Shown here in pieces: positions 16,649 to 26,607 of a DNA stretch of 64,000 nucleotides. Made by a program: the position numbers and the translations under genes. The stretch's first letter is position 1; the number at the start of each line of letters is the position of its first letter. Location of the stretch: contig NZ_JAFFZS010000007.1 in NCBI RefSeq assembly GCF_016921115.1, forward strand, positions 231,419 to 295,418, given 5' to 3'. This DNA comes from Streptomyces actuosus (GTDB lineage: Bacteria; Actinomycetota; Actinomycetes; Streptomycetales; Streptomycetaceae). The notes under the pieces were generated by a model. It made no database searches, was not told the origin of the DNA, and worked only from the letters and a program-made list of their open reading frames with translations.

Positions 16649-19600
16649 ATGGACCCCGTGCGCTACCGCATCCTCGGCACCACCCAGGCGATCCGCCCCG
16701 ACGGCACGGCCGTCGCCGTCGGCGGTCCACGGCTGCGCGCCCTGCTGACCGTGCTGGCCCTGCGCGCGGGCCGTACCGTCCCCGCGGGCCTGCTGGTGGA
16801 GGAGGTGTGGGCCGGGGACCCGCCGGCCGACGCGCCGGGCGCCCTCCAGGCACTGGTGGGACGCCTGCGCCGGGCCCTCGGCGCCGACGCGGTGGTCTCC
16901 GCCGGCGGCGGCTACCGGCTGGCCGCCGGGCCCGACGCCGTCGACCTGCACCGTTTCGAACGGCTCACCGCCGACGGGATGCGCGCCCTGGCCGACGGAG
17001 ACGCCGCCAAGGCCGCCGCCCTCCTGGACGACGCCCTCGCCCTGTGGCACGGGCCCGCCCTCGCCGACCTGCCCGCGAGCACCGCGCAGGCCGCCCGCTG
17101 GGAGACCCGCCACCTGGACGCCCGCCGCAGCCGCCTCACCGCCGCACTCGCCCTCGGCGAGGCCGACCACGTCCTGCCCGACCTCACCGCGCTGTGCGAC
17201 GCCCACCCCCTCGACGAGCCCCTCCAGACCCTGCGGCTGCGGGCCCTGCACGCCACCGGCCGCACGGCCGAGGCCCTCGCCGCCTACGACGGGGTCCGCC
17301 GCCTGCTGGCCGATCGCCTGGGCTCCGACCCGGGCCCGTCGCTGCGGGAGCTCCATGCCCGGCTGCTGAACCCGGACACCGGTCCGGGCCCGGCCGCCGC
17401 CGGGACGGACGGGGCCGTGCGCGGCGCGTGCGCGGCGCGCGGCGGCCACGCCTCGGATGCCGTCCTTGCGGCCCCCGCTGGCCCGGCTCCCGCTGGGCAC
17501 GACGGCACGGGCGGCGCTCCCGGCCCCCGGCCCCCCGCCGACGGCGGGCCGGGCGGCCCCGGCGAGGCCGCGACCGGCACGCGGGCCGACCGCACCAGCG
17601 GGACGGGCGGCGGCGCCGGGAACGGCGGGACGCCCCAGGGCGGCCCCCGACCGGCCGGTGGCCCGCAGGCCCGCCCCGGCACCCGGAGCCACGGCACCGG
17701 TCCGGACACCGCCGCACATCCGCCCGCCCCCCACGCCCCCGGCGCCGCGACCGGACCCGGGGAACCGCGGCATGCCGCCGGGGATCCGCACCACACCGCC
17801 GGGTCCCGGGCCCCGCAGGCTCCCGCCTTCCCCCGCGGCGCCGCATCCGCGCCGCAGCCGTACGGCATCCCGCGCCACACGCCCGGTGCTTCCATCACCC
17901 CCGTCCCGGCGCAGGGCGGCCCGCGGGAGCAGTCCGGCGGCCCCGCGCCCGCCTCGGTGTCCGCGCCCCTCGGCAACCTCCGTGCCCGGCTCACGTCCTT
18001 CGTCGGGCGGGAGGACGACATCGAGGCGATCCGGCGGGATCTGGCCGGGTCCCGGCTCGTGACGTTGCTGGGGCCGGGCGGCGCCGGCAAGACCCGGCTG
18101 TCGCAGGAGGCCGCCGAGACCGTGCAGGACGCGACCCACGACGGGGTGTGGCTGGCCGAGCTCGCGCCCGTCGACGACCCCGAGGCGGTGCCCGAGGCCG
18201 TGCTGACCGCCGTGGGCGCCCGGGAGACCGTGCTGCGCGGTGCGGGCGCGGAGGAACTGCGGGCGGTGGCCGAGCGCCACGACGACCCCGTCGTGCGCCT
18301 GGCCGAGCACTGCGCACGCCGCCGGATGCTGCTGATCCTCGACAACTGCGAGCACGTCGTCGACGCGGCGGCCCGCCTGGTGGCGGAGCTGCTGGCCCGC
18401 TGCCCCGGTCTGACCGTGCTCGCCACCAGCCGCGAACCCCTCGGTGTGCCCGGCGAGATGCTGCGCCCGGTGGAACCGCTGCCGGAACCGGTGGCGCTGC
18501 GCCTGCTCGCCGACCGGGGTGCCGCGGCCCGGCCCGCGTTCCGGCTCGAGGACGACCCCGACGCCTGCGCCGAGATCTGCCGCCGCCTCGACGGCCTGCC
18601 GCTGGCCATCGAACTGGCCGCCGCCCGGCTGCGGATGCTGACGCCCCGGCAGATCGCCGACCGCCTCGACGACCGCTTCCGCCTCCTCACCTCCGGCAGC
18701 CGCACCGTGCTGCCCCGCCAGCAGACCTTGCGGGCCGTCGTCGACTGGTCCTGGGACCTGCTCGACGAGGACGAACGCGACGTGCTGAGCCGCCTGTCGG
18801 TCTTCGCCGGCGGCTGCGACCTCCGCGCCGCGGAGGCCGTGTGCGGCCCCGCCGCCTTCGACGCACTCGGCCCGCTCGTCGACAAGTCCCTGGTCCAGGC
18901 CGCCCCTTCGGGCGACGGACAGATGCGCTACCGGCTCCTGGAGACCGTCGCCGAGTACGCGGCCGAACGCCTCGACGAGGCCGGCCTGCGGCAGACCGCG
19001 CAGCGCGCGCATCTGATCCACTACCGTGAACTCGCCCGCATCACCGACCCGTTGCTGCTGGGCCCGGAGCAGCGCACCGCCATCGAGCGGATCGAGCGCG
19101 AGTACGAGAACCTGCGCACCGCGCTGCGCCACGCGATCGCCGAACGCGACGAGCAGGAGGCCCTGTGCCTGGTGCTGTCGCTCGGCTGGTACTGGCAGAT
19201 GCGCGACCTGCGCCTGGAGGCCCGCCACTGGTCGGCGGAGGCCATGGCACTCGGCCCCGACCCCTTCAGCCGCCCGGTGCGCCCCGCCGAGCCGGTGTGG
19301 GAACGCTGCACCTCCGTGCCGCCCCCGCTGACCGGTGAACTGCTCGCGGAGGCCCGGCGCGGTCTTCACCTGATCCACGTCGCCTGCATGGACACCGAGC
19401 TGGAGGCCTGGCAGACCCCGCAGGCGCAGGACAAACTGCGCATCATCGGCGAGACCTACCGCCCCGGCCTGCCGCAGACCTGCCGCGCCCCGGGCTCCGC
19501 CTGGTTCTACGCGGTGCTGCTGACCGGGGACATGGAGCGCGTCCGCGAGATCTTCGACGCCTCCGTCCGCACCTGCCGCAGCCGCCCCGACTTCGAGTGG

Positions 19601-20470
19601 GAGCTGGCGGTCTGCCTCGGGATCCGCGCCAACCTGACGGCCAACCGCACCGACTGGGCGGGCGACGCCACCCGCGACGCCGACGAGGCACTGGAGATCT
19701 TCCGCCGGCTCGGGGACGCCTGGGGCACCGCCGAGGCGCTGTCGGCGCGCGGCGAGGCCAGGGAGCGGCGCGGCGAGTACCGCGCGGCCGCCGCCGACTA
19801 CGAGGAGGCCATGACGCAGGCCGAACGGCTCGGTGCCCGTGCCCAGACGGCGGTGCTCACCGCCCGGCTGGGCACCGCGCTGCTGGAGGCCGGCGACGCC
19901 GAGCGCGGCGAGGCGTTGCTGCGGCACGTGGTGGAGCAGCGGGACATCGCGCACAACGAGGCCATGCCCGCCGCACGCCTCTTCCTGGCCGGCTGGCTCG
20001 GCACCACCGGCCGCACCGCCGAGGCCCGCGAGCACCTCGGACGGCTGCGGGAGGACTTCAGAGCCGCGACCTTCGTCGTCTTCGACGGCTTCATCCTGGG
20101 CTCGGAGGCATGGCTGGACGTGGTCGACGGCGACCACGAGGAGGCCCTGACCAAGACCCGCCGGGCGCTGGAACGTGCCGAGGAGCCGCTGTCGCGGGTG
20201 ATCGTGCCGCACATGCGCGCCGTCTGCCTGACCCTCGCCGCGAACGCCCTGGCCGCCATCGACGGCGGCTCGCGCGCCCGGGACGCCGCCCGCTGCCTCG
20301 GCGCCGCCGACGCGGCGCTGCCGCCCGGCCACGTCGCCGGCTACCAGGAGCGCGCGGCCCGCGCACGTGCCGTGGCCGCGGTGCGCGCCGTCCTCGACGA
20401 CGCGCAGTACACCGCCGCGCACGCCGAGGGCGGCGGTCTCTCCCCCGAGGAGGCCGCCGCCCTCGTCTGA
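16649..20470 (+). CDS. AfsR/SARP-type regulator: winged helix, BTAD, NB-ARC ATPase, TPR-like
   Basis: A 1273-residue large SARP. Residues 1-95 form an OmpR-like winged helix, and residues 97-245 a bacterial transcriptional activation domain (BTAD). A Gly/Pro/Ala-rich linker of about 180 residues follows. The NB-ARC ATPase has a P-loop GPGGAGKT near residue 475, Walker B LLILDN near 560 and the sensor-like ATSREPL. Helical repeats of TPR type run to the end. Known relatives (AfsR, and pathway-specific SARPs) bind tandem direct repeats at 11-bp spacing and activate transcription. ATG 16649 has no strong ribosome site; GTG 16658 is possible. It converges on an ABC exporter whose promoter carries exactly such repeats. 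Confidence 0.93.
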   Translation: MDPVRYRILGTTQAIRPDGTAVAVGGPRLRALLTVLALRAGRTVPAGLLVEEVWAGDPPADAPGALQALVGRLRRALGADAVVSAGGGYRLAAGPDAVDLHRFERLTADGMRALADGDAAKAAALLDDALALWHGPALADLPASTAQAARWETRHLDARRSRLTAALALGEADHVLPDLTALCDAHPLDEPLQTLRLRALHATGRTAEALAAYDGVRRLLADRLGSDPGPSLRELHARLLNPDTGPGPAAAGTDGAVRGACAARGGHASDAVLAAPAGPAPAGHDGTGGAPGPRPPADGGPGGPGEAATGTRADRTSGTGGGAGNGGTPQGGPRPAGGPQARPGTRSHGTGPDTAAHPPAPHAPGAATGPGEPRHAAGDPHHTAGSRAPQAPAFPRGAASAPQPYGIPRHTPGASITPVPAQGGPREQSGGPAPASVSAPLGNLRARLTSFVGREDDIEAIRRDLAGSRLVTLLGPGGAGKTRLSQEAAETVQDATHDGVWLAELAPVDDPEAVPEAVLTAVGARETVLRGAGAEELRAVAERHDDPVVRLAEHCARRRMLLILDNCEHVVDAAARLVAELLARCPGLTVLATSREPLGVPGEMLRPVEPLPEPVALRLLADRGAAARPAFRLEDDPDACAEICRRLDGLPLAIELAAARLRMLTPRQIADRLDDRFRLLTSGSRTVLPRQQTLRAVVDWSWDLLDEDERDVLSRLSVFAGGCDLRAAEAVCGPAAFDALGPLVDKSLVQAAPSGDGQMRYRLLETVAEYAAERLDEAGLRQTAQRAHLIHYRELARITDPLLLGPEQRTAIERIEREYENLRTALRHAIAERDEQEALCLVLSLGWYWQMRDLRLEARHWSAEAMALGPDPFSRPVRPAEPVWERCTSVPPPLTGELLAEARRGLHLIHVACMDTELEAWQTPQAQDKLRIIGETYRPGLPQTCRAPGSAWFYAVLLTGDMERVREIFDASVRTCRSRPDFEWELAVCLGIRANLTANRTDWAGDATRDADEALEIFRRLGDAWGTAEALSARGEARERRGEYRAAAADYEEAMTQAERLGARAQTAVLTARLGTALLEAGDAERGEALLRHVVEQRDIAHNEAMPAARLFLAGWLGTTGRTAEAREHLGRLREDFRAATFVVFDGFILGSEAWLDVVDGDHEEALTKTRRALERAEEPLSRVIVPHMRAVCLTLAANALAAIDGGSRARDAARCLGAADAALPPGHVAGYQERAARARAVAAVRAVLDDAQYTAAHAEGGGLSPEEAAALV

Positions 20471-20491
20471 GCCCCCGCGCCGGAGCGGGCG

Positions 20492-21319
20492 TCAGCTCTT
20501 GGTGCGGAACTTGTGGATGGCGACCGGGGCCATCACGGCCGTGATCCCCACCGACCAGGCCACCGTCACCCACAGGTCGTGCGCGACCGGGCCGCCGGTC
20601 ATCAGGCCGCGTGCCGAGTCCGCGAGCGTGGACAGCGGGTTGTAGTCGGTGAAGGCCTGCAGCCAGCCCGGCATCGAGTCCGTCGGCGCGAAGATCGACG
20701 AGCCGAACTGGAGCGGGAACAGCACCAGGAACCCCATCGCCTGCACGGACTGCGCGTTCTTCAGCACGACGCCCAGGGTGAGGAACACCCACATGATCGA
20801 CGACGCGAACAGCGCGGACAGGCCGACGGTGGCGAACAGACCGGGCCAGTTGTCGATGTGGAAGCCGACCAGTGTGGCGACGACCATCAGCACGGCCGTC
20901 GCGAAGAGCATCCGCACCAGTTCCACGGTGATCTTCGCGAACAGCACCGAGCCGCGGCCGATCGGCAGGGACCGGAAGCGGTCCATGACCCCGCTGTTGA
21001 AGTCCTGGCTGAAGCCGGTGCCGACGCCCTGGGACAGCGTCATGCTCATCATCGCGACCATGCCGGGGATGACGTACTGCACGTACTGGCCCTGACCGCC
21101 GCCCAGCGCCTGCCCGATCGAGCCGCCGAAGACGTAGACGAACAGCAGGGTGAACACCACCGGCATGAGCAGCGCGTCGAACATCGACTCGGGATCCTGC
21201 CGGATCCACAGCAGGTTCCGGCGGACGAGCGCACCGGTGTGCCGCAGGTGCCCGCGCAGCGGGATGCGGGCGTCGGAGGCGCCGGAAGCGTGGGCGGAAG
21301 GGGCGGTGGCGGTGCTCAT
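20492..21319 (-). CDS. ABC-2 type transporter permease (DrrB-like)
   Basis: A 275-residue membrane component of an ABC-2 exporter with six helices and a long cytosolic N-terminus. The conserved ABC-2 segment DRFRSLPIGR follows helix 2, and PLQFGSSIF plus FTDYNPLS belong to the DrrB/daunorubicin-resistance group. ATG 21319 overlaps the TGA of the ATPase gene (ATGA), so the two are translationally coupled. Substrate unknown; drug or lipid export is the family rule. Confidence 0.92.
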   Translation of the reverse strand: MSTATAPSAHASGASDARIPLRGHLRHTGALVRRNLLWIRQDPESMFDALLMPVVFTLLFVYVFGGSIGQALGGGQGQYVQYVIPGMVAMMSMTLSQGVGTGFSQDFNSGVMDRFRSLPIGRGSVLFAKITVELVRMLFATAVLMVVATLVGFHIDNWPGLFATVGLSALFASSIMWVFLTLGVVLKNAQSVQAMGFLVLFPLQFGSSIFAPTDSMPGWLQAFTDYNPLSTLADSARGLMTGGPVAHDLWVTVAWSVGITAVMAPVAIHKFRTKS

Positions 21320-22341
21320 ACGGCGACCTCCTGGCGTTCGTCGGCGGGCCGGGCGTCCTGCGGGGCACTGGCGCGGTGGCCGGTGAGGGAGAGGAACACC
21401 TCGTCGAGACTGGGCAGTTCGGTGGAGATGGAGGCGAGCGTGATGCCGCGTGCGGTGACGGCGCCGACGACGGCGGTCAGTTGCTCGTCGCCCAGGACCG
21501 GCACCAGCACGGCCCCGCGCTCGGCGTCCACGGTGGTCGTGGCGAGCCCGGTGATGCCCAGCTCGTCCAGCCACCCGGCGAGCGGCCGCAACTGGAGCGG
21601 GTCGGCCGGTTTGATCCGCAGGGTCCGCCCGCCGACCCTGGACTTCAGCTCGTCGATCTTCCCGCCGGCGATGACCTTGCCCCGGTCGACGACGGTCAGC
21701 TCGGACGCCAGTTGCTCCGCCTCCTCCATGTACTGCGTGGTCAGCAGGACGGTCACCCCGTCCCCGACCATCCGCTTGACCTCGGTCCACACCTCGTTGC
21801 GGGTGCGCGGGTCGAGGCCGGTGGTGGGCTCGTCGAGGTAGAGCACCGCCGGTTGCCCGATCATCGAGGCGGCCAGGTCGAGCCGCCGCCGCATACCGCC
21901 GGAGTAGGTGCTCGCCGGGCGCTTGGCCGCCTCGGTCAGCGAGAACCGCTCCAGCAGTTCGTCGGCGCGTGCCCGGGCGACCTTGCGGGGCAGGTCGAGC
22001 AGCCGCCCGATCATGTAGAGGTTCTCCCATCCGGGGAGCTTCTCGTCCACGGAGGCGTACTGCCCGGTGAGCCCGATCGCCCGGCGCAGCTGCCGCGGCT
22101 GCCGTACCACGTCGTAGCCGGCCACGGTCGCCTGCCCGGCGTCGGGCTCGATCAGGGTGGACAGGATCCGCACGAGGGTGGTCTTGCCGGCCCCGTTCGG
22201 ACCGAGCACCCCCATCACGGTGCCCTCGCGGACGTCCAGGTCCACCCCGTCCAGCGCCTTGGTCTCGCCGTAGTGCTTGACCAGCCCCCGCACGGTCACG
22301 GCGTTCTCCGCACCGCTGGGCTCGTTGTCGATTCGCGTCAT
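21316..22341 (-). CDS. ABC transporter ATPase (DrrA-like)
   Basis: A 341-residue ATPase of the daunorubicin-resistance (DrrA) family. The Walker A is GPNGAGKTT near residue 46, the Q-loop GLTGQYAS near 95, the signature YSGGMRRRL near 145 and Walker B VLYLDEP near 165. A C-terminal regulatory domain of about 100 residues ends in LPSLDEVFLSLTG. The start ATG 22341 is favoured over the longer frame, whose N-terminus is not protein-like. It heads a two-gene operon with the permease, and its promoter carries the seven phased repeats. Confidence 0.93.
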   Translation of the reverse strand: MTRIDNEPSGAENAVTVRGLVKHYGETKALDGVDLDVREGTVMGVLGPNGAGKTTLVRILSTLIEPDAGQATVAGYDVVRQPRQLRRAIGLTGQYASVDEKLPGWENLYMIGRLLDLPRKVARARADELLERFSLTEAAKRPASTYSGGMRRRLDLAASMIGQPAVLYLDEPTTGLDPRTRNEVWTEVKRMVGDGVTVLLTTQYMEEAEQLASELTVVDRGKVIAGGKIDELKSRVGGRTLRIKPADPLQLRPLAGWLDELGITGLATTTVDAERGAVLVPVLGDEQLTAVVGAVTARGITLASISTELPSLDEVFLSLTGHRASAPQDARPADERQEVAV

Positions 22342-22363
22342 GACCACGACGGTGCCAGGAGCC

Positions 22364-22434
22364 GCCGACAAACCACCGACAGGACGCCGACAACCGTCCG
22401 ACGGCACCGACAACGCACCGACAGCCCTCCGACA
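22364..22434 (-). promoter_or_regulatory. Seven phased TGTCGG direct repeats upstream of the ABC operon
   Basis: Read on the minus strand, TGTCGGN heptamers (one is CGTCGGA) have hexamer starts at plus-strand positions 22365, 22376, 22387, 22398, 22407, 22418 and 22429. Spacing is 11, 11, 11, 9, 11 and 11 bp, placing them on one face of the helix. The array ends 23 bases before the ATPase start. Heptamers with 4-bp spacers are the binding format of SARP regulators. Confidence 0.7.
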
Positions 22435-22776
22435 CCGGCCCCGCACCGGACCTTGAACCGGCCTTCTCGCCCGCGGCGATCCCCGCGCCGAGGGGGACGC
22501 CCCTCACCCCGCTCGCCGCGTGCGTGCCCCTTGCGGGCCGGGCGCAGCGGCTGAGCGGGGCGGCGGAGAACCCCTCCGGCGTCGGGCCGGCACGGCGGCC
22601 GTCGGGCTCCCGCCGGTGCACCGGGACCGGGCGGTCCGTGGCGTGCCGCCGGGCCCCGGGCGCCGGGCGGCCGGTGCCGCGTCGCGTGGCGTTCCCGCCC
22701 TCACCCCGTCCCGCGACGGGCACACTGTCCCTGACGCCGCGGTGGAGCGCCGGTGCGACGCGACGAGGGGGGCACA

Positions 22777-22977
22777 GTGGCCGAGGTGAGTATCAGTCTC
22801 GACGCCGAACTCGTGGTGGAGGTCATGGTCCTGGCCGGGATCGGTTCGCCCCAGGACGCGGTCGAGGCGGTCGTGCGGGACTACATCGCCCGCGGCCACC
22901 GGACGGAGGCCCGCACCGAACCCACGGACCGCGGCCTGCGCGAGGTCGACCGCGAACCGCAGGATCCGCAGGGCTGA
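22777..22977 (+). CDS. VapB-like antitoxin-type small protein (orphan)
   Basis: A 66-residue protein if started at GTG 22777 (or 74 residues from ATG 22753). The core VSISLDAELVVEVMVLAGIGSPQDAVEAVVRDYIARG fits the ribbon-helix-helix VapB/DUF2191 antitoxin pattern: one strand followed by two helices. The tail is charged and disordered. No PIN-domain toxin gene follows, since the next gene is the convergent exonuclease-family gene. It may be a solitary DNA-binding protein. Confidence 0.65.
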   Translation: MAEVSISLDAELVVEVMVLAGIGSPQDAVEAVVRDYIARGHRTEARTEPTDRGLREVDREPQDPQG

Positions 22978-23055
22978 GCCACCGGAGGCGATCCGCCGCG
23001 CACCCCGCCCCGGCGGGCCCGGTGCGGGGGACCGCGGCCCGCCGGGGCGACACGC

Positions 23056-24102
23056 CTACGACCGCGTGACGTCGACCCGGGCGGCGATCGGCAGGTGGTC
23101 GCTCCCGGTCGCGGGCAGCGTCCACGAGCTCTCCGGCTCGACGCCCCTGACCATGATCTGGTCGATGCGGGCCATCGGGAACGACGCCGGCCAGCTGAAG
23201 CCGAAACCGCTGCCCGCCGCGCCCTGCGTCGAACGCATCTGCGAGGTCACGGCGTTGAGCGAGCGGTCGTTCATGGTGCCGTTGAGGTCGCCGAGCAGGA
23301 CCACCTTGCCGAGGGGCTCGTGGGCGATGGCCTCGCCCAGCGCGTCCGCGCTCTTGTCGCGCTGCCGGGCGGTGAAACCGGCCTCGATCTTCACCCGCAC
23401 CGAGGGCAGATGGGCGACGTACACGGCGACCTTCCCGGCGGGCGTGGCGACGGTGGCGCGCATGGCGCGCGTCCAGCCCAGCTCGATGTCGACGGCCCGC
23501 ACGTCGCCGAGGGGGTACTTGCTCCACAGTCCGACCGTGCCCTGCACCGAGTGGTACCGGTAGGCCGTCGCCAGCGCCTGCTCGTACGTCGGGACCGCCG
23601 AGGCCTTCAGCTCCTCCAGGGCGACCACGTCCGCGCCCGAGGCGGCGACGTCACGGGCGGTGCCGGACGGATCGGCGTTGTCGGCGTTGACGTTGTGCGT
23701 GGCCACCGTCAGGTCGCCGCCCGAGCCGGTCCGGTCGGTGATCAGCCCGCCGAAGAGGTTCAGCCAGACCACGGTCGGCAGCACCAGCGCGATCAGCGCG
23801 GTCGCGGACCGGCGCAGCAGCGCGACGGCCAGCAGCACCGGGATCAGCACACCGCACCAGGGCAGGAACGTCTCGGTGAGACTGCCCAGGTTGCCGATCG
23901 TGTTGGGGATGTGCGAGTGGACCACCATCACCAGTGCGAGGAGCATCGCGAGCACCGCCGCCACGATGCCGCGGCGCCAGATCCGCGGGTCGCCGCGCCA
24001 GGGGCCGGTGAGACGGGCCACCAGGCGCCGGAGGCGGGATCCAGGTCGCTCGTAGCCCGAGCCGCCGTCGTCCTTCTCCGTCACGTACGCCTGCTGCGCC
24101 AT
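23056..24102 (-). CDS. Membrane-anchored endonuclease/exonuclease/phosphatase-family protein
   Basis: A 348-residue protein with a basic cytosolic N-terminus, three hydrophobic helices (residues 47-65, 77-97, 100-120) and an extracytosolic EEP domain. The EEP motifs are present: THNVNADN, the metal-binding glutamate in VALEELKAS, VYVAHLPS, GDLNGTMND and SDHLPIAARV. Family members cleave phosphodiesters in nucleic acids or phosphoinositides. The outer location suggests a surface or lipid substrate. Neighbours give no further clue. Confidence 0.85.
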   Translation of the reverse strand: MAQQAYVTEKDDGGSGYERPGSRLRRLVARLTGPWRGDPRIWRRGIVAAVLAMLLALVMVVHSHIPNTIGNLGSLTETFLPWCGVLIPVLLAVALLRRSATALIALVLPTVVWLNLFGGLITDRTGSGGDLTVATHNVNADNADPSGTARDVAASGADVVALEELKASAVPTYEQALATAYRYHSVQGTVGLWSKYPLGDVRAVDIELGWTRAMRATVATPAGKVAVYVAHLPSVRVKIEAGFTARQRDKSADALGEAIAHEPLGKVVLLGDLNGTMNDRSLNAVTSQMRSTQGAAGSGFGFSWPASFPMARIDQIMVRGVEPESSWTLPATGSDHLPIAARVDVTRS

Positions 24103-24285
24103 ACCGCCGCCTCACTACCTGCCGTGCACACCGTCGCCCCCCTGTGTCCATGACCCTAGGGGATGAGCGGCTCCCGTCCCGCCGTCCCGCGGCGGCCGTA
24201 CGGCCACGAGGACGTCCGGGGCGGCGCGGTGAGTTCCGGACGGGCCGTCAACAACGGGTTCTGTGACGAAACCCGCACATCGGCG

Positions 24286-24921
24286 CTACGAGCGGCAGGG
24301 ACCGCCGGCCCGCAGACCGGTCAGGACCGCGTCGACGATCTGCTCCGAAAGACCCTCGGGCAGGTCCGCTTCGGGACGCAGGACGGACCGGATGAGCATG
24401 GGGCCGACGAACATGTCGTTGGCCAGCTCCAGATCGATGTCGGCGCGCAGTTCACCGTTCAACTGCCCGCGTCGCAGTACTTCCAGGCCCATCCTGCGGC
24501 GCGGGGCGATGACACAGGCGCTGTAGGCGGCCCAGATCTTCGGGCTGCTCTTCATCTGGGTGTGCGCGTTGTGCAGGATCGCCGAGGCCCGGCTGGCGAC
24601 ACCGCGCTGCCGCAGCGACTCCAGCAGGACGACCAGGTCGTCCCGCATGGAGGTGCCGGGCAGCTCCGGGTCCTCGGGCTCGGCGGCCCGGAGCACGTCG
24701 ACGAAGAGCTCCTCCTTGCCGCTCCAGCGGCGGTAGATGGTGGCCTTGCCGACTCCCGCGGTGCGGGCGATGCGCTCGATGGACAGCTCGGCCAGCGGCA
24801 CGCCGTCCTCCAGCAGCTTCATCGCGCCCTCCAGGATGGCGCGTTCCACGGCCTCGCTGCGGGGCCGGCCCCGGGCGGGGGTCGGTACCGCCGCCAGACC
24901 CTGGTTGTCGGCGAGGCTCAC
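24286..24921 (-). CDS. TetR-family repressor of the adjacent MFS pump
   Basis: A 211-residue TetR regulator starting at GTG 24921. The N-terminal helix-turn-helix spans residues 30-75 and includes LSIERIARTAGVGKATIYRRWSGKEEL, which is canonical. The C-terminal ligand-binding part is helical and unassigned. It lies 53 bases downstream of the DHA2 pump gene on the same strand, so pump and repressor are expected to be transcribed together from the promoter with the 19-bp palindrome. Confidence 0.9.
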   Translation of the reverse strand: MSLADNQGLAAVPTPARGRPRSEAVERAILEGAMKLLEDGVPLAELSIERIARTAGVGKATIYRRWSGKEELFVDVLRAAEPEDPELPGTSMRDDLVVLLESLRQRGVASRASAILHNAHTQMKSSPKIWAAYSACVIAPRRRMGLEVLRRGQLNGELRADIDLELANDMFVGPMLIRSVLRPEADLPEGLSEQIVDAVLTGLRAGGPCRS

Positions 24922-24974
24922 GTGTGTCGGTCCCTTCGTCTGATGCCGAGGACATTCTCCCCCGGCTCCGGGGG

Positions 24975-26564
24975 CTACTCCCCGGCGGCCACCAGTTCCG
25001 GTTCCCCCTCTCCGGTCTGCGGCTCCGCCGGCCGCCCCGGCAGGAACAGCGCGACGACGACCGCTCCGGCCACGGCGACCGCGGCGCCGCCGAGCGCGGT
25101 GACGTGCATCGCGTGCAGGAAGGCGTCGTTGGCCGGGCCGACCAGGGCCTTGCCCTGCGGGCCGAGCTTCGCGGCGACGCCGAGGGTGGCCTCGATGGAC
25201 TCGCCCGCCGACTCCCGCAGGCCGGGCGGCAGGGAGCCGAGCTTGTCCTCGATGCCGCCCCGGTACGCGGTCGAGAGCACGGAGCCCAGGACGGCGATAC
25301 CGAGAGCGCCGCCGACCTGGCGGAAGGTGTTGCTCAGCGCGGAGGCGGAACCGGCCTTCTCGCGGGGCAGGGCCTGCATGATGACGACGCTGACCGGGGT
25401 CATGATGTGCGCCATGCCGGTGCCCATGAGGAAGAAGACGACCTCCAGCACCCAGATCGGGGTGCCGGTGTCGAGCACGGCGAACGCGCCCAGCATCGCG
25501 GCGATCAGCAGCATGCCCGCGGTGGTCGTGGCCCGGTTGCCGAAGCGGTCGACGAGCAGCCGGGCGCGCGGCGCGAAGATCATCTGTGCGGCGGCCAGCG
25601 GCAGCAGGAGCAGGCCGGTCTGCAGGGGCGAGTAGCCGCGCACGCTCTGGGTGTAGAAGACGGAGAAGAAGGTCACGCCCATCAGGGCGAAGAAGACGAG
25701 CGCGATGGCGGCGATCGCGGCCGAGAAGACCTTGTTCCTGAAGTAGGCGATGTCGATGGACGGATGGTCGCTGCGCTTCTCGAACACGACGAAGGCGACC
25801 AGCGCCGCGAGACCGGCGCCGATGGTGGCGAGGACCGTCGGGTCGGTGAAGTCGGCGAGTTCGCCGCCCTTGATGATGCCGTAGACGAGCAGGACCAGGC
25901 CGACGATGGAGAGCACGACCCCGACGGGGTCGATGCGGCCGGGGTTCGGGTCGCGGGAGTCGGGCACCAGCCAGAGCATCAGCGCGAGCGCGAGCAGCAC
26001 GATCGGCACGTTGACCAGGAAGATCGAGCCCCACCAGAAGTGGTCCAGCAGCACTCCGCCGGTGATCGGGCCGATGGCGATGGCCAGACCCACGCCGCCC
26101 GCCCAGATGCCGATGGCCTTGGGCTGCTCGTCGCGCTCGAAGACGTTCATCAGCACCGCCAGGGTCGCGGGCATCACGAAAGCGGCTCCGAGGCCCATCA
26201 CCGCGCGGAAGGCGATCAGCTGGGCCGGGGAGCCGGACTCGGCGGCGAGCGCGGAGCCGATGCCGAAGACGGCGAGCCCGCCCAGGAGGACCTTCTTGCG
26301 GCCCAGCCGGTCGCCGAGCAGGCCCGAGGAGAACAGCAGGCCCGCGAAGACGAGGGTGTAGGCGTTGATCGCCCATTCCAGCTCGCTCTGGGTGGCACCG
26401 AGCCCGGTGGGGGCGGGCGTCGAGATGGTCTTGATGGCGACGTTCAGGATCGAGTTGTCGAGGACGACGATCAGCAGGCTGAGCATCAGCACGCCGAGAA
26501 TCGCCCAGCGGCGCCGGTGCACCGCTTCCGGTATACGGCCGGAGGAGACGGCTGGAGTGGTCAT
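24975..26564 (-). CDS. DHA2-family (EmrB/QacA) multidrug efflux MFS transporter
   Basis: A 529-residue, 14-helix drug:proton antiporter. The opening [25 protein letters not shown] is the family motif D1 region (LDxTxxNVAL form), [13 protein letters not shown] is motif A, and [16 protein letters not shown] is motif C. The C-terminal extension after helix 14 is acidic. It is the first gene of a two-gene unit with the TetR gene and is read from a promoter containing an imperfect 19-bp palindrome. Confidence 0.93.
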   Translation of the reverse strand: MTTPAVSSGRIPEAVHRRRWAILGVLMLSLLIVVLDNSILNVAIKTISTPAPTGLGATQSELEWAINAYTLVFAGLLFSSGLLGDRLGRKKVLLGGLAVFGIGSALAAESGSPAQLIAFRAVMGLGAAFVMPATLAVLMNVFERDEQPKAIGIWAGGVGLAIAIGPITGGVLLDHFWWGSIFLVNVPIVLLALALMLWLVPDSRDPNPGRIDPVGVVLSIVGLVLLVYGIIKGGELADFTDPTVLATIGAGLAALVAFVVFEKRSDHPSIDIAYFRNKVFSAAIAAIALVFFALMGVTFFSVFYTQSVRGYSPLQTGLLLLPLAAAQMIFAPRARLLVDRFGNRATTTAGMLLIAAMLGAFAVLDTGTPIWVLEVVFFLMGTGMAHIMTPVSVVIMQALPREKAGSASALSNTFRQVGGALGIAVLGSVLSTAYRGGIEDKLGSLPPGLRESAGESIEATLGVAAKLGPQGKALVGPANDAFLHAMHVTALGGAAVAVAGAVVVALFLPGRPAEPQTGEGEPELVAAGE

Positions 26565-26588
26565 GGCATAGAGCCTAGGCCATTTCCG

Positions 26589-26607
26589 ATACGGAACCGT
26601 CTCGTAT
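26589..26607 (-). promoter_or_regulatory. TetR-type operator upstream of the MFS-TetR unit
   Basis: ATACGGAACCGTCTCGTAT is a 19-bp imperfect palindrome (14 of 18 paired positions symmetric) lying 25-43 bases upstream of the MFS start. It is the only palindrome in this promoter and fits autoregulation by the co-transcribed TetR protein. Confidence 0.65.

Noticed and set aside
15350..20422. A 1690-codon open frame on the minus strand across the SARP gene
   Set aside because: It is a compositional shadow of the M50 and SARP genes with no family motif. The plus-strand SARP has complete domains.
16649..22341. Antibiotic biosynthetic cluster suggested by the SARP and DrrAB-like exporter
   Set aside because: No polyketide, peptide synthetase or tailoring genes are nearby. 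The surrounding genes are housekeeping or single-function.
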